Assembly (NCBI GenBank): GCA_024349245.1
Contig: JALDNG010000103.1
Location: 101,001 to 165,000 of the forward strand
From: Neodontobutis hainanensis
Lineage: Eukaryota > Chordata > Actinopteri > Gobiiformes > Odontobutidae
DNA: 64,000 nt
Direction of reading: 5' to 3'
Shown here: positions 20,181 to 32,870 of the stretch, piece after piece
Layout: each line of letters opens with the position of its first letter
How positions within the stretch are numbered: the stretch's first letter is position 1
The notes under the pieces: generated by a model
What the model saw: the letters and a program-made list of their open reading frames with translations, nothing else
Told to the model about the DNA's origin: nothing
The model's database searches: none
Made by a program: the position numbers and the translations under genes

Positions 20181-21607
20181 GTTCATTTGTTCTTTTGATG
20201 TGAGAATAAAATGTTCCCTGTGCAAAAGCTCTGTTCAATTTCAATATATTACAAATATGAACCTTTCCAACTAAGAAAGGAAATATTTAAGTAGTGCTCT
20301 AGTTGTTTGGATTTGGCTTATTTTAAGACACTGGTATTTGGGAATTTAACAAGGTATGTACATTTACCAATGCTATCGTCTTTAGTTTGGACAAAAGTTG
20401 TGCTGTATACAACCCATTGGACCATACTATCTTTTTCAATGATTTTTTTTTTTTACAGTTACAAAGGCCAATAGGTTAACAACCAAGAATGTATTGCCCC
20501 TATGCCCCAGGTAGACATATTAAAAAAAATCCCCTTTCCTTTTCAGTATTACATTATATACAGATTGTAAAGCAATCTGTCAAGAAAACAACTGCTCTTC
20601 TGCATACATTTTGTCTTAGCTTTGTGTTTTTGTGTTTTGTAGTATGTGAGATGTCATTGTCTTAGGTCTTGTAAGACTTCAGACTCTGAAACACATCCAA
20701 GCACAACAGGCAAATGCCACATAGAAAGGTCCCGCCCGACCTTCTTGCTGAGAGCCAAGCGTTGAAACCACAGCACCATTAACCATGTCTCCATGCTAGA
20801 CATTAGCCTGGTTAGTTGTGTATTGAGGTCCTTGTTCTGTGTCCAGGCCAATATTAAAACCTTAATATGGTCCCATTTTGAACAGCCTTTGTACCAAGTG
20901 TTACACCACTCCTAATAACCAAATTGCTTGCACCAAATATTTCTGTATTGTGACAATCTGTACATGTCCATTACACTGTTGCAATGACTATAGCAATTTA
21001 ACCAAATAAAAAAAACTCAGAAATGCTCTGCACCATTTATTAAATTGATATAGCAATAAGTGTGAGGCCTAATGCTATATAATATGATTATTTACATCTT
21101 GACCTGTTATCATGTCTAATAGAATTTTTTTTATTTTATTTTCTAATGAGGCCAAGTAACTGTAGTGGTTTTAGAGGGATACAATGGAATAGAATTCATA
21201 ATAGATAGATGAATCCACTTTTAGATTGTGGGAAAGCACCATGAACCCTGTCTCTTTACTGCCCTTTCAATGATTACAGGGGTCAGAAAGTAAAATATAT
21301 AAACCTGTAAAAAGCTGAAGTAAATGTTTGAAAAAGAAGAAACACCAGACTACACTTGTAAAATCCTTTACTATGCCAGCTAATGAGCGAATGTTCTTAC
21401 GTAAAAATGCAGATTATTTCTGTCACAAACTGAACATAGACTATGGACTTACCCTCTGGATTGTGTTCTCTGTGTACAGCAGATACTGTGTACATTTCAT
21501 CTGAATTTCCTGTTACTTCATTCAACAGTCACTAAAGGTCATTTGCTGTAGTTGTCTGATTTTCTCTTTTTGGCAAATTTCTACTACTGTTTGCCTCTTT
21601 CATCTCT

Positions 21608-21671
21608 AAAGAACAGATGTGCACTCACCTCTAACCAAGATGGGTTAGAGGTGAGTGCACATCTGTTCTTT
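21608..21671. repeat. Perfect 29-bp inverted repeat, 6-bp loop
   Basis: Arm 1 (21608-21636, starting aaagaacagatg and ending ctctaacc) is exactly reverse-complementary to arm 2 (21643-21671); the loop is aagatg. Flanks beyond the arms are not complementary. Could be a foldback insertion or a hairpin RNA; nothing else identifies it. Confidence 0.95.
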
Positions 21672-22654
21672 GGACTGTAACAGGAAACCAAAGATTGGCT
21701 GCTGTTCATCGCCACCTTTCATATCAGAATATTGCTTAAGGCTACAGGCAGTGTTTGCTCAATTATTGTTATGATTGCAGTGTTTGTAACATAATAGAAA
21801 AAAGCTTAATATGTAGCTAAAAATGAAAAAAGTTATTTTGCAAATTTGCATATAACTAATGTTTTAATATAAACGGTATACATGTATATAAAAACGTACA
21901 TATATTTGAAACCCAGAATCAGTAACATTTCTGCGTTTGGGTTACTTAAGATTTAAAGGTGACTTGTGTGTTTGTATACAGTTAAATATATTATTATTAT
22001 TAATAATAATAATAATAATATAAATATTCAAAGTGATACTTGCATTTGGCAAAACTAATAACACTAGCTTATGACATTTATAAACTATTGTTTTTAGATA
22101 AATCCTATAAATGAAAATTGGTTCAGAACTTTATTTTACCTGATTAGATAAAAGTAAAAAAAAAATACCTGTTTTCATTGCCTTTGGTCATAAAAAAAAC
22201 TATGTTCCTGCAAAGCTACCATAGACGCCCACAGGATCAAGAAAAGAAGGGATGTGAGTTTTGGAATTGCAGTCTGAAAGATTTACAATCACATGCCTCT
22301 AAAAACACTTTGATCCATTTTTATCCTGTTTCTGATTAAATGTTGAGACAGCTGTGAAGCGTTGCTGTGTGTGATATAGCTTCTGAGTTACTTGTTAAAT
22401 CTGCACCACATGGTCAACAAACAAGTGCATTACTGTAACTGCTCCTGTTAGCACTGGAAAAACATTTCTGCTGCACTACACTAATTCAAAATTTAATAAT
22501 GAACATTACAACATGATCTAGTCGTAAACTGTTTTAATGAAGTGCTCTGCTGTTTGTTGTTGAGATGAACAATCAGCTCATACTGTAATATCAAAACTGT
22601 TAAGTAATTATTTTCAGTTTAAGCTTGGATTCAAGTTATAGTGTGTATATATAG

Positions 22655-22749
22655 TAATCAACCCAGCACAACTGGAACCCTGGAAAAAGAGGCATAACAA
22701 TTATTGTTATGCCTCTTTTTACTGGGTTCCAGTTATGCTTGTTGACTAA
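22655..22749. repeat. Near-perfect palindrome, MITE-like
   Basis: Centre at 22702. The inner arms gaggcataacaat / attgttatgcctc are perfect and the outer arms (ccagcacaactggaaccc versus gggttccagttatgct) mostly match. Looks like a small foldback element or a MITE reduced to its inverted repeats. Confidence 0.85.
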
Positions 22750-23864
22750 GTTTTTTTTTTTTTTTTAAGAGAGTCAATTCTCTTTGATTCCAAGCTCAGA
22801 CCATTTTTCTTTTTAAATAACCTCTCTTTACTACATTTTCCTTCTAATTATGACATAAAGGTCGGTCATACTTTATGCCCCCATTACATAAACCAAAATG
22901 AGATCAAATAACAAATTATTTATAACAATCTTCTTCAAATATACATTACTTTTTTGTTTTGTTTTTACAGAAAGGTAAAATGTTGTTTGTGTTGGAGGTC
23001 CCACTGTCACTAAAAAAAGGTGAAAAGAAAGGTAAGTTCTAAATTCTTAGTTTTTGGTGATTATTACTAAAAATGCTAAATCATGTCTGACACTGCTTCT
23101 TTAATAAGAGTTGAAGGCCTCAAAAAGAATGCAATGACTCAACTATTATCTCTCCTTATTAATATTCACTATTAGGCTGTGCATTCTACCATCCACTTGA
23201 AAGCCAATTACTGTGGAAAAGTCTACCACTTTACCACTGCAATCTGCAACAACAGGCATGTCTGCAAGTATGATATTAAAATTAAAGTTTGCTAAGCTTT
23301 ACACGGGATGGCATTATTCAAACGTAAATAGACAGAAAATAAGTGAAGCGTGTGCTATATTCGCATCCAATTAGGAATTTATTATTTCTATTCGAATACA
23401 TTGTTTACCTAATAGATACAAAAAGTAAGTAATCATTTAAAATAGTTAATTCTAGGTTTTATAGACATGTGAACCTTTATAAAGAAGCTTGTGTAAGTGA
23501 TTAACTCCAGTTATTCTGGTAGATGTTATCTTAAAATGTCAAGTTAATACATGTTTTAGTCTACACTTGCATATTATCTAAGACTTCTATGTGGAAGAAG
23601 ATAGGTTTGTGTTTGGCAGTTTGCTTCCTTTCTGCTCTTGTGTTCCACCAAGATAAAGGGCTATTAGCATTACTAGCTAGCATCACATGTACATCTTATA
23701 CGTACTTACAGACTATATACATAAAGGTTATCACTTGCAGCTACATAATCACACTGACAACATCTGCGTTTTTGGACAATGTCAAAGTTTAATTTTGAAG
23801 CCATCATTTCATATCAATAGTTAATTTAAACATTGCTGTTGGAAGTATTTCCTTCTTTTTTTCT

Positions 23865-23865
<1 letters not shown>

Positions 23866-23900
<35 letters not shown>

Positions 23901-24660
23901 GCCTTTACTTGTTTAGCACGTTTACAACAACCATATTTGACCAAAGTGCATTCAACCGATGAAACATTACAAACACAATACACAATTAAATCACAGAGAA
24001 ATAAATGGAATGCAAGTTCCCTTCTACAAAATGTACATTTAAACAAAAACTAAATAAACTTGACTATGGGACTTCTAACAGATGTTGACATGCAAACCGC
24101 AAAGCTCTACTTGGTCTAGGAAAAGTAAAATTTTAAATAAATAAGAAAATACAAGGATGTGCATTGCCAAAATACAAATGTTTAAATTCAATTTTAAACC
24201 AAACTGGGAGCCATTGAAGAGCAAACAGGACTGATATGATCATACTTTTGTGTATTAATAAGCAGATGACAGCATTTTGTACAAGTTAAAGGCAAGAAAG
24301 ACAAGATTGATTGATTCCGACATAGACTGCTTTGCAGTAATCGAGCCTGGAACTAACAAAAGCATGGATCACTGCGGCTCAGTAAAGGCTTAACCTTTGG
24401 TACAAGGCAATGCTGAAAAAAGCTTGCTCTGACCGCAGAATCAATTTGTCTTCAAAATTTACCCCCAAATTGTTGACATTAATTTGTAAATTCTTTGCAT
24501 ACAGATGAATGAGAGATTATAATTTGTGATAATTGGCCCTATAGGCACATGTACAACATACAGAGGAAACAGAGAAGGGCCCAAAATGGATCCCAGCTTT
24601 GAAATCTGAAACGGGCATCCCAAACCAACAGCATTCAGCAAATGGCAGCAGTTCAGTTCT
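23866..24660 (-). repeat. Retroelement-derived stretch with (CAAT)n end
   Basis: Starts with about nine caat units (23868-23900), then tttacttgtttagcac and gaccaaagtgcattcaac; further on gcagtaatcgagcctggaac and gggcccaaaatggatccc. These segments recur in fish genomes as parts of a LINE-like repeat with a short tandem 3' end. Family not named with certainty. Confidence 0.5.
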
Positions 24661-26699
24661 TTGACATAACACCACTATTTACTTGATTCCTTCTGCAAAG
24701 TGTCTAGACTTTAATGTTTATTCTTTTTTATCTGCTTGCTTTTTGCAGTAATGAGGTTATTCGAGTACACATTGTTAGTTTTTTAATGCACAGCAGTACA
24801 TAGAAGGACTTGAATTTATCTCAAATTATCTTATTATGACAATTAATGAGACTTAATGGGACTTTCCTCATCATATGTTTATGCTGATGTGTTTTGTTTT
24901 GTAAATATACACAAACAAAAACCTAAAGCAAGAAAATTGGAGAGCACATCATACATTTAGTCATTTTAAACCCCCCCACACAAATGCACTAGAAAATAAT
25001 GATAATGGGCATTATTTTGTCCAGGTGAGGTGCTGATTTGATTATCTTCTATGGCCTGGCATAAAACTATTTTTGTAATGCATTGATTTTGTAACTACAT
25101 GATGGGTTTTTAAAGATACAATGGCTATTTCAAGTTTAATGCATATTGCTTTTGAGTCAAACACATGACAAGGCCTTATGCTTGTAGATTTGAGATTTCA
25201 ATTTAGCAGCTGTTGTTCTGTCAAAAGATAAAATATAGTCAAAGATGGATTCAAAACCACAGTGGCCTATCAATTCAAGCATCATGTTGCATTTGATTTG
25301 GTGAGCCTTTAATAAATTGCATCTTGATATCTTAATATTTTTGACATTTCAATAAAGTGTAGTGGTTTTCCTGGTTTTATCTAAACTGCAATCATCTATA
25401 GTGTTGTTGCTCATGGTTGCTATGGTCTCCAAGCTTGGTTACTAGGGCCAAGTATTGATTTAATCCTTAAGGGCTGTGGTCATATCCTTGGTGGTTCACT
25501 TATTATTATGATAATGAGATGTCCCGCGTAGCCAGAGAGTGATGATCTTGTTTGGTCCTAGAAGAAGTGAAAGGTTCCGGAGAATGGTGTGGTGAACTTT
25601 TGACCCCAATAAAATCTCCTGTCCTGATAACGGTCAAGCCTGGAATTTTCATCTAGTTGGACATCTTGCTACTGCCATTGTCATACAATTACTGACTACA
25701 GGAGCAAACAGCTAAGCCATAAAAAAGGAGTCAGTGATTCTCAAACATTTTATAATAATTACCACCTCAGAAAATATCTTAGTCTCCAAGAAACACCTTT
25801 ACAGCAGTAAAATTTAGACACATCTAGGCATTTTAACTGCGCATATAACAGTTGACACTGCAGACATTTATTTTTGCAAAATAATTATAAATTTATCCAC
25901 ATCTATCAAAACACTATTCCTAATTATATACTTAATGAAGTCACATTTGCACACAAGTTTGTAACATATTTAATTTTAGTTATGTTTCCTCCACTGGCTT
26001 TCATGGAGTTCTGGGCACAATGGTTCTGGGCACTTTACTGTATTATATTGTTTCTACATTTAAAGAGAGTAGCAAGTTTTTTAGGTGAAGTTACCAGAAA
26101 CTTTGTGGTAGACTGAAAAATAAAAACAATTTAGTTTTATTTCCTAAAAACTACTTCTCTATAATAAACATAAAAAAAATTACCTTTTATACTCACTTTC
26201 ATGCCCCATCCACCACCCAAGCCTGTCTTTTTATTTTTATTGATTATTTTGGGCTACAAATTGTATTTTTTTTGCCAGATATTTTAAATAAAATTATTCT
26301 TCACACAACATAAAACCCTTTATTCCACACATTTGACCCTCAAGAACAATGTAAAGACAATGTTTACCCCTTTTTCACAAATTTACTCATTTGTTTTCAA
26401 GGACGCTTTTTTAGTGTTTAGCTCTCAGTCAATCACAACTCACAGAAGAAGAAAATTCTATTAATATTAATACATACTAAAAATAATATTGTAAATGATG
26501 GCCACTAAAAATAAAGACTTACTTGATAACATTTTTCTAATAATCTGGAAGGATTACCAACATAACATTTCTCTAACTATTTTAAAGGATGTTTGTTTTT
26601 GTTTGTTTGCTTGTGGTATGCCACAATATAAAAACATGATTTTGAATAGATTACATTTACCAATTTCATAAAATAAACAAGCAACATGTGGCATTGTTG

Positions 26700-27810
26700 C
26701 ACAGCATAAAACACACTGACAGCGCACGCTGTTGGACCAGATCGAATTATAAGACAGCGTCCAGATTGAGAGACCCCCCCCTCTTCCCCGTGAGCAGACG
26801 CACAGCAAAACAACCATTCAGCAGTGGGATGGATCCTGACTACTAAAGAGGAAAAGGGCGAGCAAGGGACACTGAATACAGAGGTGAGATAGTGGGAGAG
26901 AGGGGGGAGCCGTGGGAGAGTGAAAGCGAAAACGCAAGTGAACGGCTCCACACGATACAATATAAACCTGTATTATAACTGGACTAACGCTGGAAGTGTG
27001 GATGTGGCTTTGGTGGGAAATGCTACTGGAGGGTGATCATAAAGCTTCTTCTGTGGATCTTTGCAAATAAGGAAGTGGGAGTGCATTGGAAGCTGCGAAC
27101 GCCGGTTGTCAAGCACATTGGTAAGCTGGTCGGAGGTCTCTGACTCTGACCCCCTCCGATTTTTATTTTAGGAAGCAAAAAGAAACGCAAAAGGCGTGAA
27201 AACGAAGGTGCCAGCAAGAAACCAGTGAGCCTTCTCTGTCTTTATTACCTCTCATTCACAAAACCATTGCATCCCATTATCATAGCGATGTAGAGGCATT
27301 CTCTCCGCTCAGAGGAGGAAGGGTCCCATTGACTGCTTAGGCTTAGCACCTCTCTTATCAAACGCTAGTCCTTTTCATCACAGTCCCCTTCTTGTGTCTT
27401 TTCTGTTGTCTTTTGTATTCTTGCCCCCTTTTCACGCCACTCAGGAATAAGGAGACATTGTTTTTTTTTGGTTAAAAGTGGGTGTTTCTGAAGCTGTCAT
27501 TGTGTTTGGTGCCGCTACAAAGGACAGCTGAGCGGCGAGTGAGCAAGAGAGACAGCTTTGGAGATTAAAAAAAAATTGCAGCCCGAAAGAATAAAGGTGA
27601 CTGGGGAGTAGAGACCGCTGACAACCATCAGAAGGGGAAGGTGAATTGTGATGAAAGGAAAAGTGCCACAGAGACTGACAAGCATTTTAAGGGAGCTTTT
27701 TATTGAGAACATTGCCACTTCTTGAAGGCTGCTAGGTGGATTGTGCTGTTCCTGTTGCTAAGCAAGGCTTGAAGTTCTTAGGGAGACAATATAGACTATC
27801 ATCTACAACC
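26700..27810 (+). promoter_or_regulatory. Probable promoter and 5' UTR region of the ASIC gene
   Basis: Composition shifts from AT-rich to purine-rich, GC-richer sequence from about 26,700. A possible noncoding-exon donor (CCA/GTGAGC at 27225) and a possible acceptor (ccacttttcacgccactcag-like, near 27444) would frame a 5' UTR intron, but neither is proven. The 75 bases before the ATG are open in frame without an ATG. Confidence 0.35.
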
Positions 27811-28365
27811 ATGAAGGGGAGCTCAGAGGACAGCATCGAGAGCACCAGGCCATCCAACTTGCAGGCTTTTGCTAACATATCAACCCTACATGGCATGAGT
27901 CATATATTTGCTTATGGACATATGACATTTCGCCGCTTCCTCTGGACACTGTCATTCCTAGGTTCTTTATCCCTGTTACTTATGGTGTGCATGGATCGAG
28001 TGATTTACTACCTGGAATACCCCCACGTCACAAAGTTGGACGAGGTGGCAGCTCCTAACCTCACCTTTCCCTCTGTCACCTTCTGTAACCTCAACGAGTT
28101 TCGCTTCTCCAAAATCACCAAAAATGACCTCTATCATGTGGGAGAGCTGCTAGCCCTCCTCAATAATAACTACCAAATAGCCAACCCGCACTTGGCTGAG
28201 CCTGAGGTGCTGGCTGCTCTAAAGGATAAAGCCAACTTCCAGAACTTTAAGCCCAAGCTGTTTAACATGACAGACTTTTATAATCGCACGGGGCATGACA
28301 TCAGAGAAATGCTACTGCAGTGCACCTTTCGAGGAGAGGAGTGCTACGCGGCAAACTTCACCACA
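27811..28365 (+). CDS. asic1c: Acid-sensing ion channel, first coding exon (ASIC1-like, probably asic1c)
   Basis: First 185 residues of a DEG/ENaC-family, proton-gated Na+ channel subunit; these form trimers in the plasma membrane of neurons. The start is the ATG at 27811 with A at -3. The exon encodes a cytoplasmic N-terminus with the gating His-Gly (STLHGMSHIF, residues 27-28), TM1 at about 43-61 (FLWTLSFLGSLSLLLMVC), then YPHVTKLDEVAA, FPSVTFCNLNEFRFS, NDLYHVGELLALLNN, AGHDIR-like TGHDIREMLLQC and FRGEEC. His72 matches the His needed for proton gating in ASIC1a/ASIC2a. The exon ends ACA/GTAAGT, phase 0, where ASIC genes continue with VFTRYGKC. Similarity is highest to the ASIC1 group; ASIC2 and ASIC4 fit less well. 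The exact paralogue is inferred. Confidence 0.9.
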
Positions 28366-29444
28366 GTAAGTAACCATGTCTTATGAGCTCTGTTCGCTTG
28401 AATATCTGTCATTGTATGCCAGCTCTGCTGACAGTGTGGCCCCTGGGAGTTTTGACAGTTTAGGGTTTTTGTGAGAGTTCAGAGTTGGCTGGGTTATGAA
28501 CAACTTTTACCTCTACTTGTTGGAGAGTCCAAAGAGAGTGGAAGTTGTTTTCTAAAGCAAGTTTCTAGAGCCAGGCATTCTTGTTTTCAGATTTGTTTTA
28601 AAATTAGTCGATACTGGTTGTAGAAAGCTGTGACACTTATCTTTTTTACTAGTGACTAGGTAGTTTTTTTTCTAAAAGTAGCTACTGTGGACATACCAAA
28701 ATTTAAAGTAGTGATTTCAGAAATGCTGAAAAATTAGTGCATGCAATAGTTTCAGATTCACCCTAGGTTCATTTGGATCAAGCCAGATCAAAATATAGCA
28801 CATTTAAATTTAATATCTTCAATTACTTATCTACAGCAGCAAGAAGCAGCTTTGGTCAGTTTTAAATATGGTCTGTGATCAGTGATGCATGCAATACATT
28901 TTTTACAATTTAGAGTATGGTCATAAAACAGCCGTTAACAAACTTAAAAATGCTTAACACAGTAAAGGTTGCTTATAAAATATTCCAGAATTAAACAACA
29001 CCATGGTGCAGTTTTGAGCCACACAATTCTCATTGACTTGTATTAGACTTAAAGATGTTTTCCTGTCTGAGGTGTAAGATATGCATGTCCTTATGATGTG
29101 TATAATGCACACCAGAGTCTGTTTTCTGAAACAAAGCATTTGCCTTGTTTAGAGTGAGTTTCCTATTTGGAGACTGGTTGGGCTCTGTGTGTCGCCCATC
29201 ATTGATCATGTGCTTTGTTTATTGGAATGACATGCATATTTATCATTTACTGCTAAATGGTCAGAAGACAAATGCTATTTTTTGTTTGACTTAGCAAAAC
29301 TGTTTGATGGGATTGATTTAACAATAGTTCAGACAAAAGTGTGATTGTCTTTTAAAGTGATTACACTTGTTTTTGAATGATGGAAGTTTTTGTAAATTTA
29401 CTCTAGGTTTATTTAAATGCAACAGTATTCAAACATAAATAGAC

Positions 29445-29473
29445 AATAAAAAAAAAAAAAAAAAAAAAAAAAA
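29445..29473. repeat. Poly(A) tract
   Basis: About 29 A residues. Could be the tail of a decayed retrocopy; no recognisable body precedes it. Confidence 0.9.
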
Positions 29474-32022
29474 CAGTACTTACATACTTGATAATTTATG
29501 ACGCTTGCATCCCACTCAAATAAGAGACTTTTCTGCAAGATTCAGTGTTATCATGTTTAAAAATGGTACTTTTCACTTTATCTCTGACCTCGCATTTTCA
29601 CTTCTTTAGTCCAACCAGTCCAATTAAATCTTATGAAATCTGCTTTTACAACAAAACTCACAAATACATGGTTTTGTAGATTCCTCATGCTTCACCAAAT
29701 GTACTTTTTGCTTTTCAAATAATTCAACCAAAACTTTTATACTGCATTGAATGAAAACTAATTTATTCTATGCTTTTGCATATTTCATTTCTTAAGATGC
29801 AAGTTTTAACAGGACATCTAAATTGCTAATCTCACTACTGAGTCTGTCCTCTTGACAAATATTTTTTTTCATCTTCATTGTATCTTTAATCAACCCTGAG
29901 AAGAGAAATCCCCACACACAGCCCTGTTATAAGTGACTAACTTTGCCATCATCACAGTAGTTCTTTATGGCTCTTATGATAAAACCCTAATTTAATATTG
30001 CCTTTGAATCTTGTTCCTTTTAATTTGGTGAGTCAGAAATGTCTCCATTTACATTTTTGTTTCCAATGAGCATTCACCAGTGACGTGAGAGAAACAAATC
30101 ATTCATGGAAAGCTAATTGCCGTTATGTTGCCTGATTGAAAATACTTGCAGCGTTTAATGAGATGGTGGAAAGACAGAGGGAATGAATTAGTTGATGCTG
30201 TATGTTGTCTATTTGGTCCAGCAAACCGCAAACTTAACATGTCTGTGGTGTACTATAGCAGCAGTTTATTTGAAGCAACTTTTGGAGATCACTTTATGAT
30301 GTAGTACAACAACTACTTCTTTTCAAAGAGCTCTTTTTTTCCCTGTCTTTATTTATCAAAAGCTAGTACACCTGCCATGTGTTTATCCTTTGTGTGAGAT
30401 TAGACTTGTAGTGCTGGAATTGTAACATTGCTGATATCTCTTGCAATGCTGGATGCCCTGGTCTTGCTCAGTTGTAGTCAATAAAAGCAGTTAATAGGAT
30501 TTTGACTACAACACTCCATTGCGTTGTGTTGTTTGGACAGAGTGGTTGAAGCACTACCCCATTACTACCCTACATTATGCTTTGTTGGGCTAAAGTGTGT
30601 TTGTCAGGACTTGGAGCAGTGCCACTAGTGCAATAGCTGTCCCTCTGGGTGTTGATCTGGTAACTGATAATAATGTCCTAAAACAAGCTTGCCCTCAAAG
30701 CTATAAAACTTTCAAACAAATAAGTCTAAAAAATATAAGAAAGACAAACATGTTGTTTATGGTTTTAAATGCCACGGGCAATTATAGCCTTTAGTTCATC
30801 AACCTGATGAAGAACTGAGCAACATCAGTGATAAAACATATAAGTCATAAATGAGAACTGCGCTCAAGAGCTTGTTCTCTGTTGTTCACTGCCACCAAAA
30901 GACAAACTTTAATTCTGCTACAGCAAATTCAAAAAGAAACATTTGTACCCACAAACCTAATGCTAGTGAATGTACAAATAAATGGTGCAGATGAAAAGCT
31001 GTAAAACCAATACAGTGTTACGTATTTTAATATTGTCATTTTATATACCATGTTAATGTTAAACTTCTATTTCTATTTTTTGCTGCCCTCCCAGCAACAT
31101 GTGTACCTATAAATACTATTAGTTGACTTTTGACTTTATCGGCTATGTTATTTTCTTTTCAAAAACTATTCACCGGTGGCCTAGTGATATTGAGATGACT
31201 ACTTACAATTATTCAAATAAGACGTGTTGAATGGAAGATTTACAATGCAAAAGACTGTGGGAGTGATGAGCTTTGACCTTGAATAAATGAAGAAGAATTC
31301 CATTAAGTCTGGGTTATGATGCAAGTGGGAAAGAAAGCATTCTCAATGTCTGGTATTTTACTGGATGGGTGAGTAAGGAAAGAATGGGAATTTGTATTCT
31401 CAATGCCATTAACCACTTGTATCCCACTTAATGATTTTATGGGCGTGTGTCACCGCTCTCATGAAAATATGATTTATTTTAATGGTTTAATAATGGTGTT
31501 CATGCTGCTCAAAGCAAGTGCAAAGTGAAATGAAAGCAGTTGGCTTACAAGTTCTTACAAGAAAGCTTATTGAATTTTAAAAGCACAATATTAATATTTT
31601 CAATATTATTTTAATACATCAGTTAAATTTTAGACTGCTTCAATTCATGTTTATCTCACTCAAAACATTTAGCAAATGCTTTAGTTTGTTTTAGAGATCA
31701 ACAAGTAATAATTCTCTCAATCTCAATTCTTCAAATATTTGTTGATGTTTTTCTTAGAGCTGTTTTCTGTGAATTTATTCAGTGCTGAATATACACTTTC
31801 TCTGTTTTATCAGTAGCCATTATTCCTTATCATCAAGCAACATAGACCAATGGGATTGCTCTTTTTTTCCAGAAAAAAACAAGTGATATGCCAACGCTTT
31901 CGTTCTAGTTTGAAAATTCTCATCTAATAAAATCCTTAATAATAAAGCCAAGGTGACTTCTTAAGGTCTCACTGTTTTTAATAATAAATTATTGCTAATA
32001 AATAAAAAAAAATGTGAATTGG

Positions 32023-32262
32023 GGGCGGCAGTAGCTCAGTGGGTAGAGTGGCCGTACTTCAACCGGCGGGTGGGCGGTTCGATCCCCGCTCAAAGCATCC
32101 CAAAACATCATAACATCCTGCTCTCCCCCAAATACTGTTGTTGTGTCCTTGGGCAAGACACTTAACCTACATTGCCTCCAGTGATGTTCTGTAACACTGG
32201 TAAATAGCTTAATGTATGTAAAGAGCTTTGAGTGCCTGCTACAGTAGGTGGAAAAGCAATGA
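32023..32262 (+). repeat. tRNA-derived SINE (family A)
   Basis: Close relative of 5352-5625: A box tagctcagtgg at 32032-32042, B box ggttcgatccc at 32076-32086, shared catcccaaaacatcataaca and gtccttgggcaagacactta. The 3' end is truncated shortly after gtaggtggaaaag. Confidence 0.8.
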
Positions 32263-32739
32263 AACAATGAAATGATTGTAATCCACCTCAGTTTTTGAAT
32301 CACAGCTGACAAGTTACATTTCTTTTCTGAGAATGTAACCTTTATTAATATGTATTTATCGACATGTTGTTCTGAGTTTAAAAGGCTCCCTATGACTAAC
32401 ACTGTATGGCAGCTCGGTCGATGATGTTGTGGCTTGTGAACAAGAAGCTGATTATCATAATGTGATAGTGAGGACTCTCCTGTCCTAAGCCTTGACAACT
32501 TATAACAAGTCCCCATGAGCAAAATTTTTGCCCATTTCTTATCCAGTATGAAAAATCAGTATTCATCACAGTTCAATCACAGTTGGCCAAATTCTGGTCT
32601 TTAAGGTGTAAGTGGTCTTTTTCCTTTTGATCTATTTGACACCTGGGGCTCAGGGGAAAAGTGTAGATGAGAAGAGATGTCAGAAAAAGTGACTTGTGGT
32701 CTTTCAGTTGTAGTCCAAAGTTCTTGACATTTAGGGCTT

Positions 32740-32870
32740 CACTCCCCGTGTCTGTATACATGGAAGACATGCAGACTCCTCACAGAAAGACCGAAGTCAG
32801 CCGGGTTTTGAACTTACAACCTTCTTGCTGTGAGGCAGGAGTGCTAACCTCTTTCCACGTGCCCCCCTTA
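32740..32870 (-). repeat. Truncated tRNA-derived SINE (family B), reverse orientation
   Basis: On the minus strand the head gttagcactcctgcctcac and tctttctgtgaggagtct match the copy at 5643-6028; the 3' half is missing. Confidence 0.75.

Larger units (their letters stand above)
18992..26700. other. Intergenic, H2B to asic
   Basis: 7.7 kb with no recognised gene. Contents: (AT)n at 19087-19131, a CTCF-like motif (20169-20180), a perfect 29-bp inverted repeat (21608-21671), a (TAA)n tract (22000-22021), a 95-bp palindrome (22655-22749) and a retroelement-derived stretch (23866-24660). Short open frames appear random. Confidence 0.65.

Noticed and set aside
27736..27810. 25-codon N-terminal extension of the ASIC frame
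   Set aside because: It has no ATG; the first ATG at 27811 has a good context and gives the usual ASIC N-terminus length.
31995..32522. 175-codon minus-strand frame
   Set aside because: Antisense across a SINE (32023-32262) and flanking DNA.
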